Of a stretch of DNA of 64,000 nucleotides, positions 8,375 through 16,834 are shown in pieces. The stretch's first letter is position 1. Each line of letters opens with the position of its first letter. Both the position numbers and the translations under genes were made by a program. The DNA lies in contig PNNB01000047.1 in assembly GCA_013823985.1 (NCBI GenBank), positions 62,001-126,000 on the forward strand, given 5' to 3'. The notes below the pieces were generated by a model, which searched no databases, was not told the DNA's origin, and was given only the letters and a program-made list of their open reading frames with translations. The stretch comes from Sphingopyxis sp. (GTDB lineage Bacteria; Pseudomonadota; Alphaproteobacteria; Sphingomonadales; Sphingomonadaceae).

Positions 8375-9627
8375 ATCGCTACTCGGCTTTCGGTTTGCTG
8401 CGAGGGGCCCTGAACGGGCAGAAGCATTGGCAGCCTGCGTGGCGCGATCCGGAGCCGAAGGCGCATTACGACATTATCATTATCGGCGGTGGCGGGCATG
8501 GTCTGGCGACGGCCTATTATCTCGCCAAGGTTCATGGCCTTCGCAATATTGCCGTTCTTGAAAAGGGCTGGATCGGCGGCGGTAATACGGGCCGAAATAC
8601 GACAATTGTGCGGTCGAATTACCGTTTGAAGCCCTTGCACGACCTGTTCGAGTTTGGCCTGAAACTGTGGCATAATTTGAGCGACGAGTTGAACTATAAC
8701 GTCATGTTCAGTCCGCGCGGCGCGATGTTTCTGGGCCACAGCGACGCCGATATGGTCAAGCTGGCCGAGCGAGGCGATGCCATGCGCTGCGATGGTATTG
8801 ATGCCGACCTGATGACCCGCGACGAGGTTGCAAAGCTGGAACCCTTGCTCGACATGTCCCGCAACGCCCGCTTTCCCATTGAAGGCGGTTTGATCCAGCG
8901 TCGCGGCGGAACTGCGCGGCACGACGCCGTTGCGTGGGGTTATGCGCGCGGCGCAGATTCCTTTGGCGTCGACATCATCCAGAAATGCGAGGTCAACGGA
9001 TTTATACGGGATGGCGATGCGGTCGTTGGCGTCGAGACAACACGGGGCCGGATCGGTGCTGGCCGGGTCGGGATTTGCGTGGCCGGACATAGCGGCCATG
9101 TCGCGGGGCTTGCCGGCCTCAAACTGCCCATTGAATCGCAAACCTTGCAGGCGATGGTGACCGAGGGCGTCAAACCGATGATCAACAGCGTCATCATGTC
9201 GCAATCGCTTCATTGCTACATCAGCCAATCGGACAAAGGCGGCATTGTCTTTGGTGGTGATCCCGACAATTGGCCAAGCTATGCGCAGCGCGGGCATCCC
9301 ATGGTCATGGAAGGCGCCATTGCGCAAGGTCTGGCCCTTGTCCCTGCCCTGTCCCGTTTGCGGATGGTGCGCACATGGTCAGGGGTAACGGATATGAGCT
9401 TCGACGGATCGCCGATCATCGGCGAAACGCCGGTGCGCAACCTCTACCTCAACGGCGGCTGGTGCTATGGCGGATTCAAGGCGACACCGGCATCTGGATG
9501 GACATATGCGCACACACTCGCGACCGGATCGCCGCATGCGCTCAACGCTCCTTTCTCCCTCGAACGCTTCATGACCGGAGCGACAATTGATGAAACAGGG
9601 ACCGGCCCGATGCCGAACAGCCGCTAA
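8371..9627 (+). CDS. soxB: Heterotetrameric sarcosine oxidase beta subunit, cluster 1
   Basis: 418 residues from ATG 8371, which shares its bases with the stop of the preceding gene. The beta subunit holds non-covalent FAD and covalent FMN and carries out amine oxidation. The dinucleotide fold is IIIIGGGGHGLATAYYLAK, followed by the SoxB hallmark KGWIGGGNTGRNTTIVRSNY. The block GGTARHDAVAWGYARGA includes the conserved histidine region associated with FMN attachment in characterised enzymes. The C terminus has MRTWSGVTDMSFDGSPIIG-like residues and WCYGGFKATPASGW. Order B-D-A-G is standard. A closely similar but clearly diverged copy is in cluster 2. The true substrate may be an N-methyl amino acid other than sarcosine. 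Confidence 0.93.
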   Translation: MNRYSAFGLLRGALNGQKHWQPAWRDPEPKAHYDIIIIGGGGHGLATAYYLAKVHGLRNIAVLEKGWIGGGNTGRNTTIVRSNYRLKPLHDLFEFGLKLWHNLSDELNYNVMFSPRGAMFLGHSDADMVKLAERGDAMRCDGIDADLMTRDEVAKLEPLLDMSRNARFPIEGGLIQRRGGTARHDAVAWGYARGADSFGVDIIQKCEVNGFIRDGDAVVGVETTRGRIGAGRVGICVAGHSGHVAGLAGLKLPIESQTLQAMVTEGVKPMINSVIMSQSLHCYISQSDKGGIVFGGDPDNWPSYAQRGHPMVMEGAIAQGLALVPALSRLRMVRTWSGVTDMSFDGSPIIGETPVRNLYLNGGWCYGGFKATPASGWTYAHTLATGSPHALNAPFSLERFMTGATIDETGTGPMPNSR

Positions 9628-9890
9628 TGATGTTAATCAACTGCCCCCATTGCGGCCCGCGTGCGCAGAGTGAATTTATCTATGAACGAACAGTCGATTC
9701 TGTTCCACCTGCAGGTGTAAGCAATGACAAAGCCATGCAAACGCTCTTTACTAGAGGCAATCCGCGTGGCGTGGACGAAGAGATATGGCGTCACACTTTC
9801 GGATGTCGCGCTTGGATGGTGGTGACCCGTCACCGCGTTACTAACGGGATTTCGCACGTCCGCGCGGTCGGACCGGAGGCTTTGCCATGA
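9627..9890 (+). CDS. soxD: Sarcosine oxidase delta subunit, cluster 1
   Basis: 87 residues, normal for SoxD, a small zinc-binding subunit of the heterotetramer. The expected zinc ligands are visible as INCPHCG (Cys6, Cys9) and WRHTFGCRAW (His56, Cys60). The family motif RGNPRG lies between them. ATG 9627 overlaps the stop of soxB by one base (TAATG), and its stop overlaps soxA. The segment between the two zinc half-sites is a little shorter and differs from the cluster 2 copy, in keeping with an old duplication. Confidence 0.93.
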   Translation: MMLINCPHCGPRAQSEFIYERTVDSVPPAGVSNDKAMQTLFTRGNPRGVDEEIWRHTFGCRAWMVVTRHRVTNGISHVRAVGPEALP

Positions 9891-12655
9891 CCGGCCCTTC
9901 GCGCCCCAATACCGATCAGGACAGCAGCTTTATCTTTGATGGCATGCGTTATCCTGCGCGCAAGGGCGATACACTTGCGGCTGCTTTGCTTGCCAATGGC
10001 ATCGGTCTTGTCGGACGCAGTTTCAAATACCACCGCCCCCGCGGGATCATGACCGCAGGTGTTGAAGAACCCAATGCCCTCGTCACTGTGGGTGAAGGCG
10101 GCAGGACCGAACCAAACACACGCGCCACCGACGTCTTTGTCTATGACGGATTGGTTGCCCGCAGCCAAAACCGCTGGCCTAATCTGTCGCTCGACTTTGG
10201 CGCGATTTTCGGACTTGCCGGGCCGGTCTTCTCGGCTGGCTTTTACTACAAAACCTTCTTCGGCTCAGCGAAGCGCTGGATGTTCTATGAACATTTTATT
10301 CGCAAAGCCGCCGGTTTGGGCAATGCGCCGCGCGACGCCGACCCTGATCGTTTCAGCCAGCGCGCGGCCTTTTGCGATGTTCTGGTCGTAGGTGCTGGCC
10401 CGGCAGGCATCGAAGCCGCGCTGGAAGCTTCTGAAGCCGGAAAGCGCGTCATTCTGGTGGAGCAGGACGAAATAATCGGCGCTTCGCTTATACGTGATCC
10501 GCAAGAGCAGGATAGCGCATGGGTAAGCGAAAGTGCAGACCGAATTCGCGCAGCGGGCGGCCGCATTCTCACCCGCACAACCGCGTCCGGCTATTGGGAA
10601 CATGATCTGGTCACGCTGACACAGCGACTTGCTGAGCCCGGACAAATACCCGCCAACGGGGTCGCACAGCGGTTGTGGCATGTCCGCGCAGGCCAGGTGA
10701 TTTTGGCAACGGGGTCCAGCGAACGCCCGATGGCGTTTCCCCATAATGACCGGCCCGGCGTCATGCTGTCACAAGCGGTGCGGACCTATGTCCGGCGCTT
10801 CGGGGTATGTCCCGGACAGCGTGTTGTCATTGCTACGAATAATGATGACGCCTATTTGACCGCGCACGCGCTGCGCGAGGCAGGCGCACAGATAGTCGCC
10901 ATTCTGGATGCCCGGCCTGCGCCGGCCGGACAGGCGAATGGCTTTACCACCTTTAACAACGCCCATCCCTTGTCGACCAAAGGTTCTCGCCATTGCCTCA
11001 AAAGTGTATCGGGCCTCGTGGACGGCGTGTCCAAATCCTGGGATGCTGATCTCCTAGCGGTATCTGGCGGGTTCACGCCTGTTGTGCATTTGCATTGTCA
11101 GGCAGGAGGATCGCTGGAATGGAATGACGCGGCGCAAGCCTTTGTCCCTGCGCAATCGCGCCAGAATGTGAAAACCATCGGTGGTGCGGCAACCCCGGCC
11201 GCAATATTCACCTCTGCGCCTGTCGTTCCGGCTAAGAAGAGCTTTGTCGATTTTCAAAATGATGTGACCTTGGCTGATGTCGATCTGGCTTGGGCCGAAG
11301 GATACCGGTCGGTCGAGCATCTCAAACGCTACACAACACTCGGCATGGCAACCGATCAGGGTAAAACCAGCAATATGGGTGCGCTGGCACGGCTGGCGGA
11401 AAAGCAGGGCGTTGCGATCCCCGAGGCGGGCCTGACCACATTTCGTCCGCCCTACACGCCCGTGACCATGGGCCTGTTTGCGGGCGCTGCCGCCAAAGAT
11501 GCAGGCGCACATAAACGCCGGTTGGCCCTGTACGATGTGCACGCGGCAAAAAAACCGATCTGGCAGCCTCTTGGCTATTGGTTCCGGCCACGGGCCTATC
11601 CAATGACGGGCGAAAACCTTGCCGAGGCGGCAATGCGTGAGGCTCGGTCGGTGCGGACAGCAGTGGGGATGACTGACGTTTCCACATTGGCGAAATTTGA
11701 AGTCAGCGGGCCCGATGCGGTGACACTGCTTGAAACAGTCTGTGCTACGTCCGTTGGAAAACTTGCGATCGGGCGGGGGCGCTACACCTTCATGCTACGC
11801 GAAGATGGCTTTGTGTTTGACGACGGCACCGTTTGGCGGATCGATGAAAACCGTTACCTGCTGACAAGTTCCACGGGCGGAGCGGACCGGATGGCTACGC
11901 ATCTGTCCTATGTGCGCAACTATCTCCATCCGGAACTGAGTGTTTCCGTAGTGAATGTGCAAGAGCATCATGCGGGTATTGCCATCGCAGGACCAAGGGC
12001 CAAATCGGTTCTAGCAAAGTTGATCGGCGAAGAACCGCCCCGCCATATGTCGACTGTGGCAACGAAGATTGCAGACGTTGCCGTCCTTATACTCGCAGCA
12101 AGCTACAGCGGTGAGCGCGCGTTCGAAATTTACGTTGATGCGCGCAATGCAACACCGGTGTGGGGTGCCTGCGAAACAGCCGTCGTCGCGGAAGGCGGTT
12201 GCCTCTACGGCCTAGAGGCTATGGAATTTTTGCGCATCGAAAAGGGCCATCTTGTAGTGGGCGCCGAAATCGACGGACGCATGACGCCCCATGATCTCGC
12301 GCTCGACAAAATGCTGAACAAGGCGGGCGGTTTCATCGGTTCAGCGGGCCTTACCCGTCCGGCCCTGTCCGAAGCGGGACGCCGACAGCTTGTAGGGCTT
12401 GAAGCAGTAGAAGGCTCCATTCCCGAAGGATCAATGCTTGTCACCGCCGACGGCAAATCGCCCGAAGGTCATGTCAGTGCATCGGCCTTCCGCATATTGG
12501 AAGGCGGGTCGATCGCTTTGGGGCAATTGGCAGACGGCTTCCTGCGCCATGGGGAGGAACTCATTGCCACCTCGCCAACGCGTGGACAACGGGCGCGCGT
12601 TCGCGTTGTTGCGCCGCATTTCTATGACAGTGCGGGGGAGCGCTATCGTGACTGA
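9887..12655 (+). CDS. soxA: Sarcosine oxidase alpha subunit, cluster 1
   Basis: 922 residues, near the usual 950-1000. Domains in order: an N-terminal Fer2_4-like fold that has lost its cluster cysteines (ANGIGLVGRSFKYHRPRG); an NAD-binding flavoprotein-type middle part (DVLVVGAGPAGIEAALEASE) with a second fold; and a C-terminal GCV_T folate-binding part (GRYTFMLREDGFVFDDGTV, EAMEFLRIEKGHLVVGAEID). In characterised enzymes this subunit passes the oxidised methyl group to tetrahydrofolate, giving 5,10-methylene-THF. The N-terminal plus middle architecture is that of HcnA fused to HcnB, so this gene is an evolutionary relative of the HcnB-like gene 2.6 kb upstream. It overlaps soxD and soxG. 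Confidence 0.94.
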   Translation: MTGPSRPNTDQDSSFIFDGMRYPARKGDTLAAALLANGIGLVGRSFKYHRPRGIMTAGVEEPNALVTVGEGGRTEPNTRATDVFVYDGLVARSQNRWPNLSLDFGAIFGLAGPVFSAGFYYKTFFGSAKRWMFYEHFIRKAAGLGNAPRDADPDRFSQRAAFCDVLVVGAGPAGIEAALEASEAGKRVILVEQDEIIGASLIRDPQEQDSAWVSESADRIRAAGGRILTRTTASGYWEHDLVTLTQRLAEPGQIPANGVAQRLWHVRAGQVILATGSSERPMAFPHNDRPGVMLSQAVRTYVRRFGVCPGQRVVIATNNDDAYLTAHALREAGAQIVAILDARPAPAGQANGFTTFNNAHPLSTKGSRHCLKSVSGLVDGVSKSWDADLLAVSGGFTPVVHLHCQAGGSLEWNDAAQAFVPAQSRQNVKTIGGAATPAAIFTSAPVVPAKKSFVDFQNDVTLADVDLAWAEGYRSVEHLKRYTTLGMATDQGKTSNMGALARLAEKQGVAIPEAGLTTFRPPYTPVTMGLFAGAAAKDAGAHKRRLALYDVHAAKKPIWQPLGYWFRPRAYPMTGENLAEAAMREARSVRTAVGMTDVSTLAKFEVSGPDAVTLLETVCATSVGKLAIGRGRYTFMLREDGFVFDDGTVWRIDENRYLLTSSTGGADRMATHLSYVRNYLHPELSVSVVNVQEHHAGIAIAGPRAKSVLAKLIGEEPPRHMSTVATKIADVAVLILAASYSGERAFEIYVDARNATPVWGACETAVVAEGGCLYGLEAMEFLRIEKGHLVVGAEIDGRMTPHDLALDKMLNKAGGFIGSAGLTRPALSEAGRRQLVGLEAVEGSIPEGSMLVTADGKSPEGHVSASAFRILEGGSIALGQLADGFLRHGEELIATSPTRGQRARVRVVAPHFYDSAGERYRD

Positions 12656-13136
12656 AGTAACGATTTCCACCCTGCCGGCCGCGCCGCTTTGGGCATTCGA
12701 GATTTGGAGAAACCCGGATGCGGTCGCCACGCGATTTGCCGCCGCGATGGGTTTTGCCTTGCCAAAAATGGGCACGTCCGGCGGTAGCGATGCGCTACGC
12801 CTTATCCGTTATGAGCCAACGGTCTGGTTGTTGGAGGGTGATGCCAGTGCATTGCCATCCATATTGGATACGGACGGTGCTCTTACAGCCATTGGCGGCG
12901 GTATTACCCGGGTTCTGCTGTCCGGGACCGGCTGGCGTCGCTTGCTGATGGAAGGCGGCGTATTTGACGCCGAGAGCCCGGCCTTTGCTGTCGGCTGCAG
13001 CGCGTCGACTATCATCGACCATGTCAACATCCGGCTACACGTGCAGAGCGAAGAAAGCTGCCTTGCGTACGTACCGCTCAGCTATACGCAAGGCATCCTC
13101 CACTTCTGGCAAGAAGCAGCAAAGGCGCTAGACTAA
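12648..13136 (+). CDS. soxG: Sarcosine oxidase gamma subunit, cluster 1
   Basis: 162 residues from GTG 12648. I chose this start because GGGGGAG lies 7 bases upstream and the codon overlaps the soxA stop (12653-12655). The open frame extends further upstream but only inside soxA. The protein fits the weakly conserved SoxG family: TVWLLEGD, GGITRVLLSGTGWRRLLMEG, FDAESPAFAVGCSASTIIDH. The gamma subunit forms part of the tetrameric scaffold. It closes cluster 1, and only four bases separate its stop from the end of the convergent hydrolase gene. Confidence 0.86.
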   Translation: MTEVTISTLPAAPLWAFEIWRNPDAVATRFAAAMGFALPKMGTSGGSDALRLIRYEPTVWLLEGDASALPSILDTDGALTAIGGGITRVLLSGTGWRRLLMEGGVFDAESPAFAVGCSASTIIDHVNIRLHVQSEESCLAYVPLSYTQGILHFWQEAAKALD

Positions 13137-13140
13137 CAAG

Positions 13141-14445
13141 CTATTGTGCAGGCGGTGCATGGCGCAACTCCATGCCCCGCGCATGGCGTCTCTGGAAGCC
13201 TTTCCACAGGGTCGCTTCAGGCGCACCGGGGCTATATGCTCCCCAAGGCGTTCCCGCAGGCGCGTTCCATTCGCCTTTATCGGAATCGGGATCGGAAACA
13301 TCCAGATAGCTTTGCTTCGCAGCATCGCCGCGCAAATGGACGGCCAAAAAAGCCGTGATGAAATGCAGGTTAACGGCGTTGATGCGGTCCTGCCTCCAAA
13401 TCGGATCTTCGAACCAATCCATATCCCACAATGACCCGCGCATTTCATCTGGAACGGGATTGAGCGCGATAGAGTGCCCGGCTTGTTTATAGGTCAGAAG
13501 ATAACGATCCGCATTGACGGCCCCACCAAACACCGCCAGCGCGCCGCTCTTATAGTCCACGACCGGATCCTGATCGCCCTGAATCAATAGAAGAGGAGCG
13601 GTGATTTCACGAAGACCTGCCGCGCCCCAAGCACTTTTGGGCAGACCGCCCGCCGGTGCAAGTGCTATGATCGCTTTCACGCCAGATACTTTCAGGCTTG
13701 CGGCGCCCTTTGTCCCCCGCGCAAATTTCTTGAGCCATCCGCCCGCAACCACGGTCATATTCGGACCTTCCGGATCCAAACTCGCACCACCCGCCGTCAG
13801 GACGCCATAGCCACCTTGCGAATAGCCGATGAGAGCGACCTTATCGGGATCGATCTGATCGCCCAAATCGGCACGCAGCCGATCGGTTACAAAAGCGACG
13901 TCACGTGGCCGGTTGAAATTGGGCGCTGCCCGCGTCGTGGCAGACGATATATAGGGATTGGGATCCTGATGATGGATTGCTGCCACCACATAGCCTTTCG
14001 AGGCCAAGTTTTCGGACAGCCATGTCATCACCGCCGGATTATTGCTATATCCGTGGCTTAACACAATGAAGGGATGTCGGCGCCCTTTCGGCACTGCATC
14101 GGCAATTGCCATGCCCTTTTGAGAAAAGCTTACCGGCCCCCGTGGGGGCTCGCCCCATAATGTATCGCGGTATACGATAGGTGTCGCATCCGCTTTTTGC
14201 GCTTCAGCGGGATACCAGATCGATACGCGCAAGATGCGATCGCGCAATCGAACGGGCGCCTCGAAACCGGCCGCGTTTTCGACATCGGGTTGATCTTTAT
14301 GGGTGAAGGTCAAGGTTCGGTAGCCGACGTACGACGGCCCGACGAAGGCCAGTTCGGGTGCATCCACACCGGGTTTACTTGGGGTGTCAGCTTGGGCCGG
14401 AATTGCGCATATCAACAGTGCCGGGCACAGCAATATGCGCATCAT
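13141..14445 (-). CDS. Secreted alpha/beta hydrolase, acetylhydrolase/dienelactone-hydrolase-like
   Basis: 434 residues beginning with a signal peptide (MMRILLCPALLICAIPAQA). The core has the blocks HPFIVLSHGYSNNP (oxyanion region), the nucleophile elbow IGYSQGGYG with the catalytic serine, and LLLIQGDQDPVVDYKSG with a likely catalytic aspartate. A histidine follows in KQAGHSIALNP. The layout resembles PAF-acetylhydrolase-like and dienelactone hydrolase-like bacterial proteins. The start codon overlaps the stop of the LysR gene upstream (ATGA), so the two form a pair. A periplasmic esterase here could free a betaine-type alcohol or acid from an ester, but the substrate is unknown. Confidence 0.8.
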   Translation of the reverse strand: MMRILLCPALLICAIPAQADTPSKPGVDAPELAFVGPSYVGYRTLTFTHKDQPDVENAAGFEAPVRLRDRILRVSIWYPAEAQKADATPIVYRDTLWGEPPRGPVSFSQKGMAIADAVPKGRRHPFIVLSHGYSNNPAVMTWLSENLASKGYVVAAIHHQDPNPYISSATTRAAPNFNRPRDVAFVTDRLRADLGDQIDPDKVALIGYSQGGYGVLTAGGASLDPEGPNMTVVAGGWLKKFARGTKGAASLKVSGVKAIIALAPAGGLPKSAWGAAGLREITAPLLLIQGDQDPVVDYKSGALAVFGGAVNADRYLLTYKQAGHSIALNPVPDEMRGSLWDMDWFEDPIWRQDRINAVNLHFITAFLAVHLRGDAAKQSYLDVSDPDSDKGEWNAPAGTPWGAYSPGAPEATLWKGFQRRHARGMELRHAPPAQ

Positions 14446-15431
14446 GCGATCAACTCATGATCTTCGACATTCATGTTGGGCCAGCTCAACTGCTGCGCCA
14501 TCCAGGGATATTGCTCAAAAACGGGCGGGAAAGTCTTTTCCTGCAGGACTTGCTGGCATAATCCTGCGGTCAGACGCGGGATATCGCCAAGCTCGTTGGT
14601 CCGGGCCACGACTTGCACCGATCGCGAAAAACGTCCTCGCTTCATGGGCTCGGCGCGTAATTGCGGGAACAGTTCCTGCACGGAAGCAAAACATACCGGC
14701 GTCGTAATCGTCCAGCCAAGCCCGGCTGCCACCAAAGCCATTTGCTGGTGCGAGGATTCCACTTCCACAATTTGCGGAAGCTTCAACTTCATGCGGACAA
14801 TCTGCCGCTCAATCTGCTGCCCCGTTCCCGTTAAACGGGAAAAGCGGATGAAAGGAAGGTAGGACGGCACACCGACAAGATCGAGTGGCTCATGAAAGTC
14901 CTTCGGGAAAACCAGAATGAAGCTTTCCTCAAAAATAGGATGAAGCTCGACCGTATCCCGATGTTCGAGGTTGAAGCTGCCCGTCACCAACATATCAATA
15001 TCGCGCGCCAGAAATTCACCCTGATGCTCCAAAGAAATTCCTGAACGTATATTCCAACGGTCGGCTCGCGAACCAAGCTGGCTTAAAATCGGCGCGGTTA
15101 GCTGGTTCGCAAGACTGAACGACATCGCGACGGTCACGCTCGAAATCGGCAGATTTGCGCCTTCGCGGACTTCATCATAGGCGAGGCGGGCATGGGCAAT
15201 CAGCTTCTGTCCACGCGCAAAAAGCGACTTGCCGCTAGCCGTCAAACCCAAGGGCCGCATAGTGCGATCAAAGAGTGGGGCGCCAATGCCCGTTTCGAGC
15301 TTTGCAATTGTCTGCGACACAGCCGATTGCGTGACCTGAAGATGGTTGGCGCATTGCGACATCCCGCCAAGTTCGACGGTCATCACGAACACCTCTAACG
15401 CATGCAAATCAAATTCTTGCGGCAATTTCAC
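14442..15431 (-). CDS. LysR-type transcriptional regulator, downstream of cluster 2
   Basis: 329 residues from GTG 15431, which has GGAGG about 8 bases upstream. The N-terminal helix-turn-helix reads LEVFVMTVELGGMSQCANH then VTQSAVSQTIAKLE. An effector-binding domain follows. It is on the same strand as cluster 2 and lies 115 bases past the MFS gene, so it may be read from the end of that operon or from its own promoter. The gap has ATTACC and GGTAAT arms (15474-15511). It is the best candidate regulator for cluster 2. The downstream hydrolase gene overlaps its stop. Confidence 0.9.
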   Translation of the reverse strand: MKLPQEFDLHALEVFVMTVELGGMSQCANHLQVTQSAVSQTIAKLETGIGAPLFDRTMRPLGLTASGKSLFARGQKLIAHARLAYDEVREGANLPISSVTVAMSFSLANQLTAPILSQLGSRADRWNIRSGISLEHQGEFLARDIDMLVTGSFNLEHRDTVELHPIFEESFILVFPKDFHEPLDLVGVPSYLPFIRFSRLTGTGQQIERQIVRMKLKLPQIVEVESSHQQMALVAAGLGWTITTPVCFASVQELFPQLRAEPMKRGRFSRSVQVVARTNELGDIPRLTAGLCQQVLQEKTFPPVFEQYPWMAQQLSWPNMNVEDHELIA

Positions 15432-15473
15432 GCGGCTGCCCTCCCAAGCGCGCTCGCCAGAAAGCTGGCTAGC

Positions 15474-15511
15474 ATTACCTCGGCTAATGGCTAATGGACA
15501 GCGTTGGTAAT
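15474..15511. promoter_or_regulatory. Inverted half-sites before the second lysR gene
   Basis: ATTACC at 15474-15479 and GGTAAT at 15506-15511 face each other across 26 bases. Between them is a direct repeat of CTAATGG. TAATAG at 15508-15513 also matches the arms of the palindrome upstream of cluster 2 (30541-30555). This could be an autoregulatory LysR site; weak on its own. Confidence 0.3.
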
Positions 15512-15546
15512 AGTGTCATGCATTTTCGATATACGCCCATCATTTT

Positions 15547-16824
15547 TCAGTGGCGTTGCAAGGATACATCACTTTGCAAGGTTTCGCGTGCTTCAATCCC
15601 TTTTCCGGGCTGCCGCCGCTCCCGCACCAGCAGGAGAACCGTCGAGATAAAGGCAATTAAGCTGAGCACCGCAAACATCAGCAGCATGGCATCATAGCCT
15701 TCGGGATTATCGGGTCCGGCTTTGAAAAGGTCGTTGAGATGCCCCGCCCCATAATTTGCCGCAGCCAAGCCAAGCGACTGGATCATGTTGATAAGCCCGA
15801 ATGCCGTGCCCACCCGATGCTTTTCCACGAGCATCGCCGTCGAAGGCCAGATGACCGCCGGAATGACAGAGAAACTAAGGCCCATCAAAATGGTCGTCAC
15901 CCACAAACCATAGTCGGTCGCGGCCAGCAGGATGAAAGTGAGCGGCATTAACGCGGCCGCGAAAGTGAGAAGACTCGCCCTCCTTCCTATCCGGTCGGCG
16001 ATCAGGCCGAAGATCGGGGTTGCAAAGATCGCTGCAGCAAAAACATAGGAATTGGCAGTTCCGGCATCGGCAAGGTTCATACCCTTTACGTCCATAAAAT
16101 ATTGGATGGAAAAGGTAGAGCGAAAGGGAAAAAACACGCTCGCGAACAGGACATTGAGCCACAATATATACCAGAAAGAACGGCTGAAACCGGTGAGGTC
16201 CTTTAAACGGAAGCGTTCCGATTTTTGGCCAACTGCACGAAGGTGCGGCAATTTTCTGTCTATCAGAAAATATATAAAGGCGGTCACCACGCCGGTCGCG
16301 GTCAGCCCCGCCGCAAGCCATAACGGCGCTTGCCAGCCTTGCGCATAAATATCCGCAAACCAACTTGTCGACTTGTCCGCGCTGTAGGACCCGACACGCG
16401 CCATTGAGAAGAACGACGCAATCGCAAGAGCGCCGCCGCCTAAATGAAACCATTGCGCGATCCCGACGAGCAAGGCGATATACAGCGTCTCGTTGCCCAG
16501 TCCGAACAGCAACCGACCGATCAGCATCAAACCATAAGGTTCGCCGACCGCCGTCAACGTCGCGCCAATCGTGCAAATGATAGCTGCAATCAAAATCGCT
16601 TTGGCCGCGCCAATCCGGTCGATCAAAATCCCACCGATCAACGCCAGTGCTATATTTGGCAAATTGAATACGGCGTTGAGCAAGCCGATCTGGCTCTGCG
16701 TAAAGCCGCGCTCATCGCGCAATAATCCCGCAACCGGCGCTATGGAATCATAGGTGTAATAGCTGCCCATGATGGTCAGCGCGGCAAGCGCAAGCATGAT
16801 CCATTTGACATGTTCGTCGCGCAT
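15547..16824 (-). CDS. Major facilitator superfamily transporter, MFSD1-like
   Basis: 425 residues from ATG 16824, 10 bases after the stop of the flavoprotein gene. The frame is open further upstream but only within that gene. About twelve hydrophobic segments are visible. The first contains IMGSYYTYDSIAP, which resembles the N terminus of the MFSD1 group. The inter-helix motif LIGGILIDRIGAAKA follows, and a second copy, GLIADRIGRRAS, lies in the C-terminal half. It is the last gene of the cluster 2 run, which already has a BCCT importer. This carrier may move a different compound or export a product. The substrate is unknown. Confidence 0.85.
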   Translation of the reverse strand: MRDEHVKWIMLALAALTIMGSYYTYDSIAPVAGLLRDERGFTQSQIGLLNAVFNLPNIALALIGGILIDRIGAAKAILIAAIICTIGATLTAVGEPYGLMLIGRLLFGLGNETLYIALLVGIAQWFHLGGGALAIASFFSMARVGSYSADKSTSWFADIYAQGWQAPLWLAAGLTATGVVTAFIYFLIDRKLPHLRAVGQKSERFRLKDLTGFSRSFWYILWLNVLFASVFFPFRSTFSIQYFMDVKGMNLADAGTANSYVFAAAIFATPIFGLIADRIGRRASLLTFAAALMPLTFILLAATDYGLWVTTILMGLSFSVIPAVIWPSTAMLVEKHRVGTAFGLINMIQSLGLAAANYGAGHLNDLFKAGPDNPEGYDAMLLMFAVLSLIAFISTVLLLVRERRQPGKGIEARETLQSDVSLQRH

Positions 16825-16834
16825 AGCCCTGATC

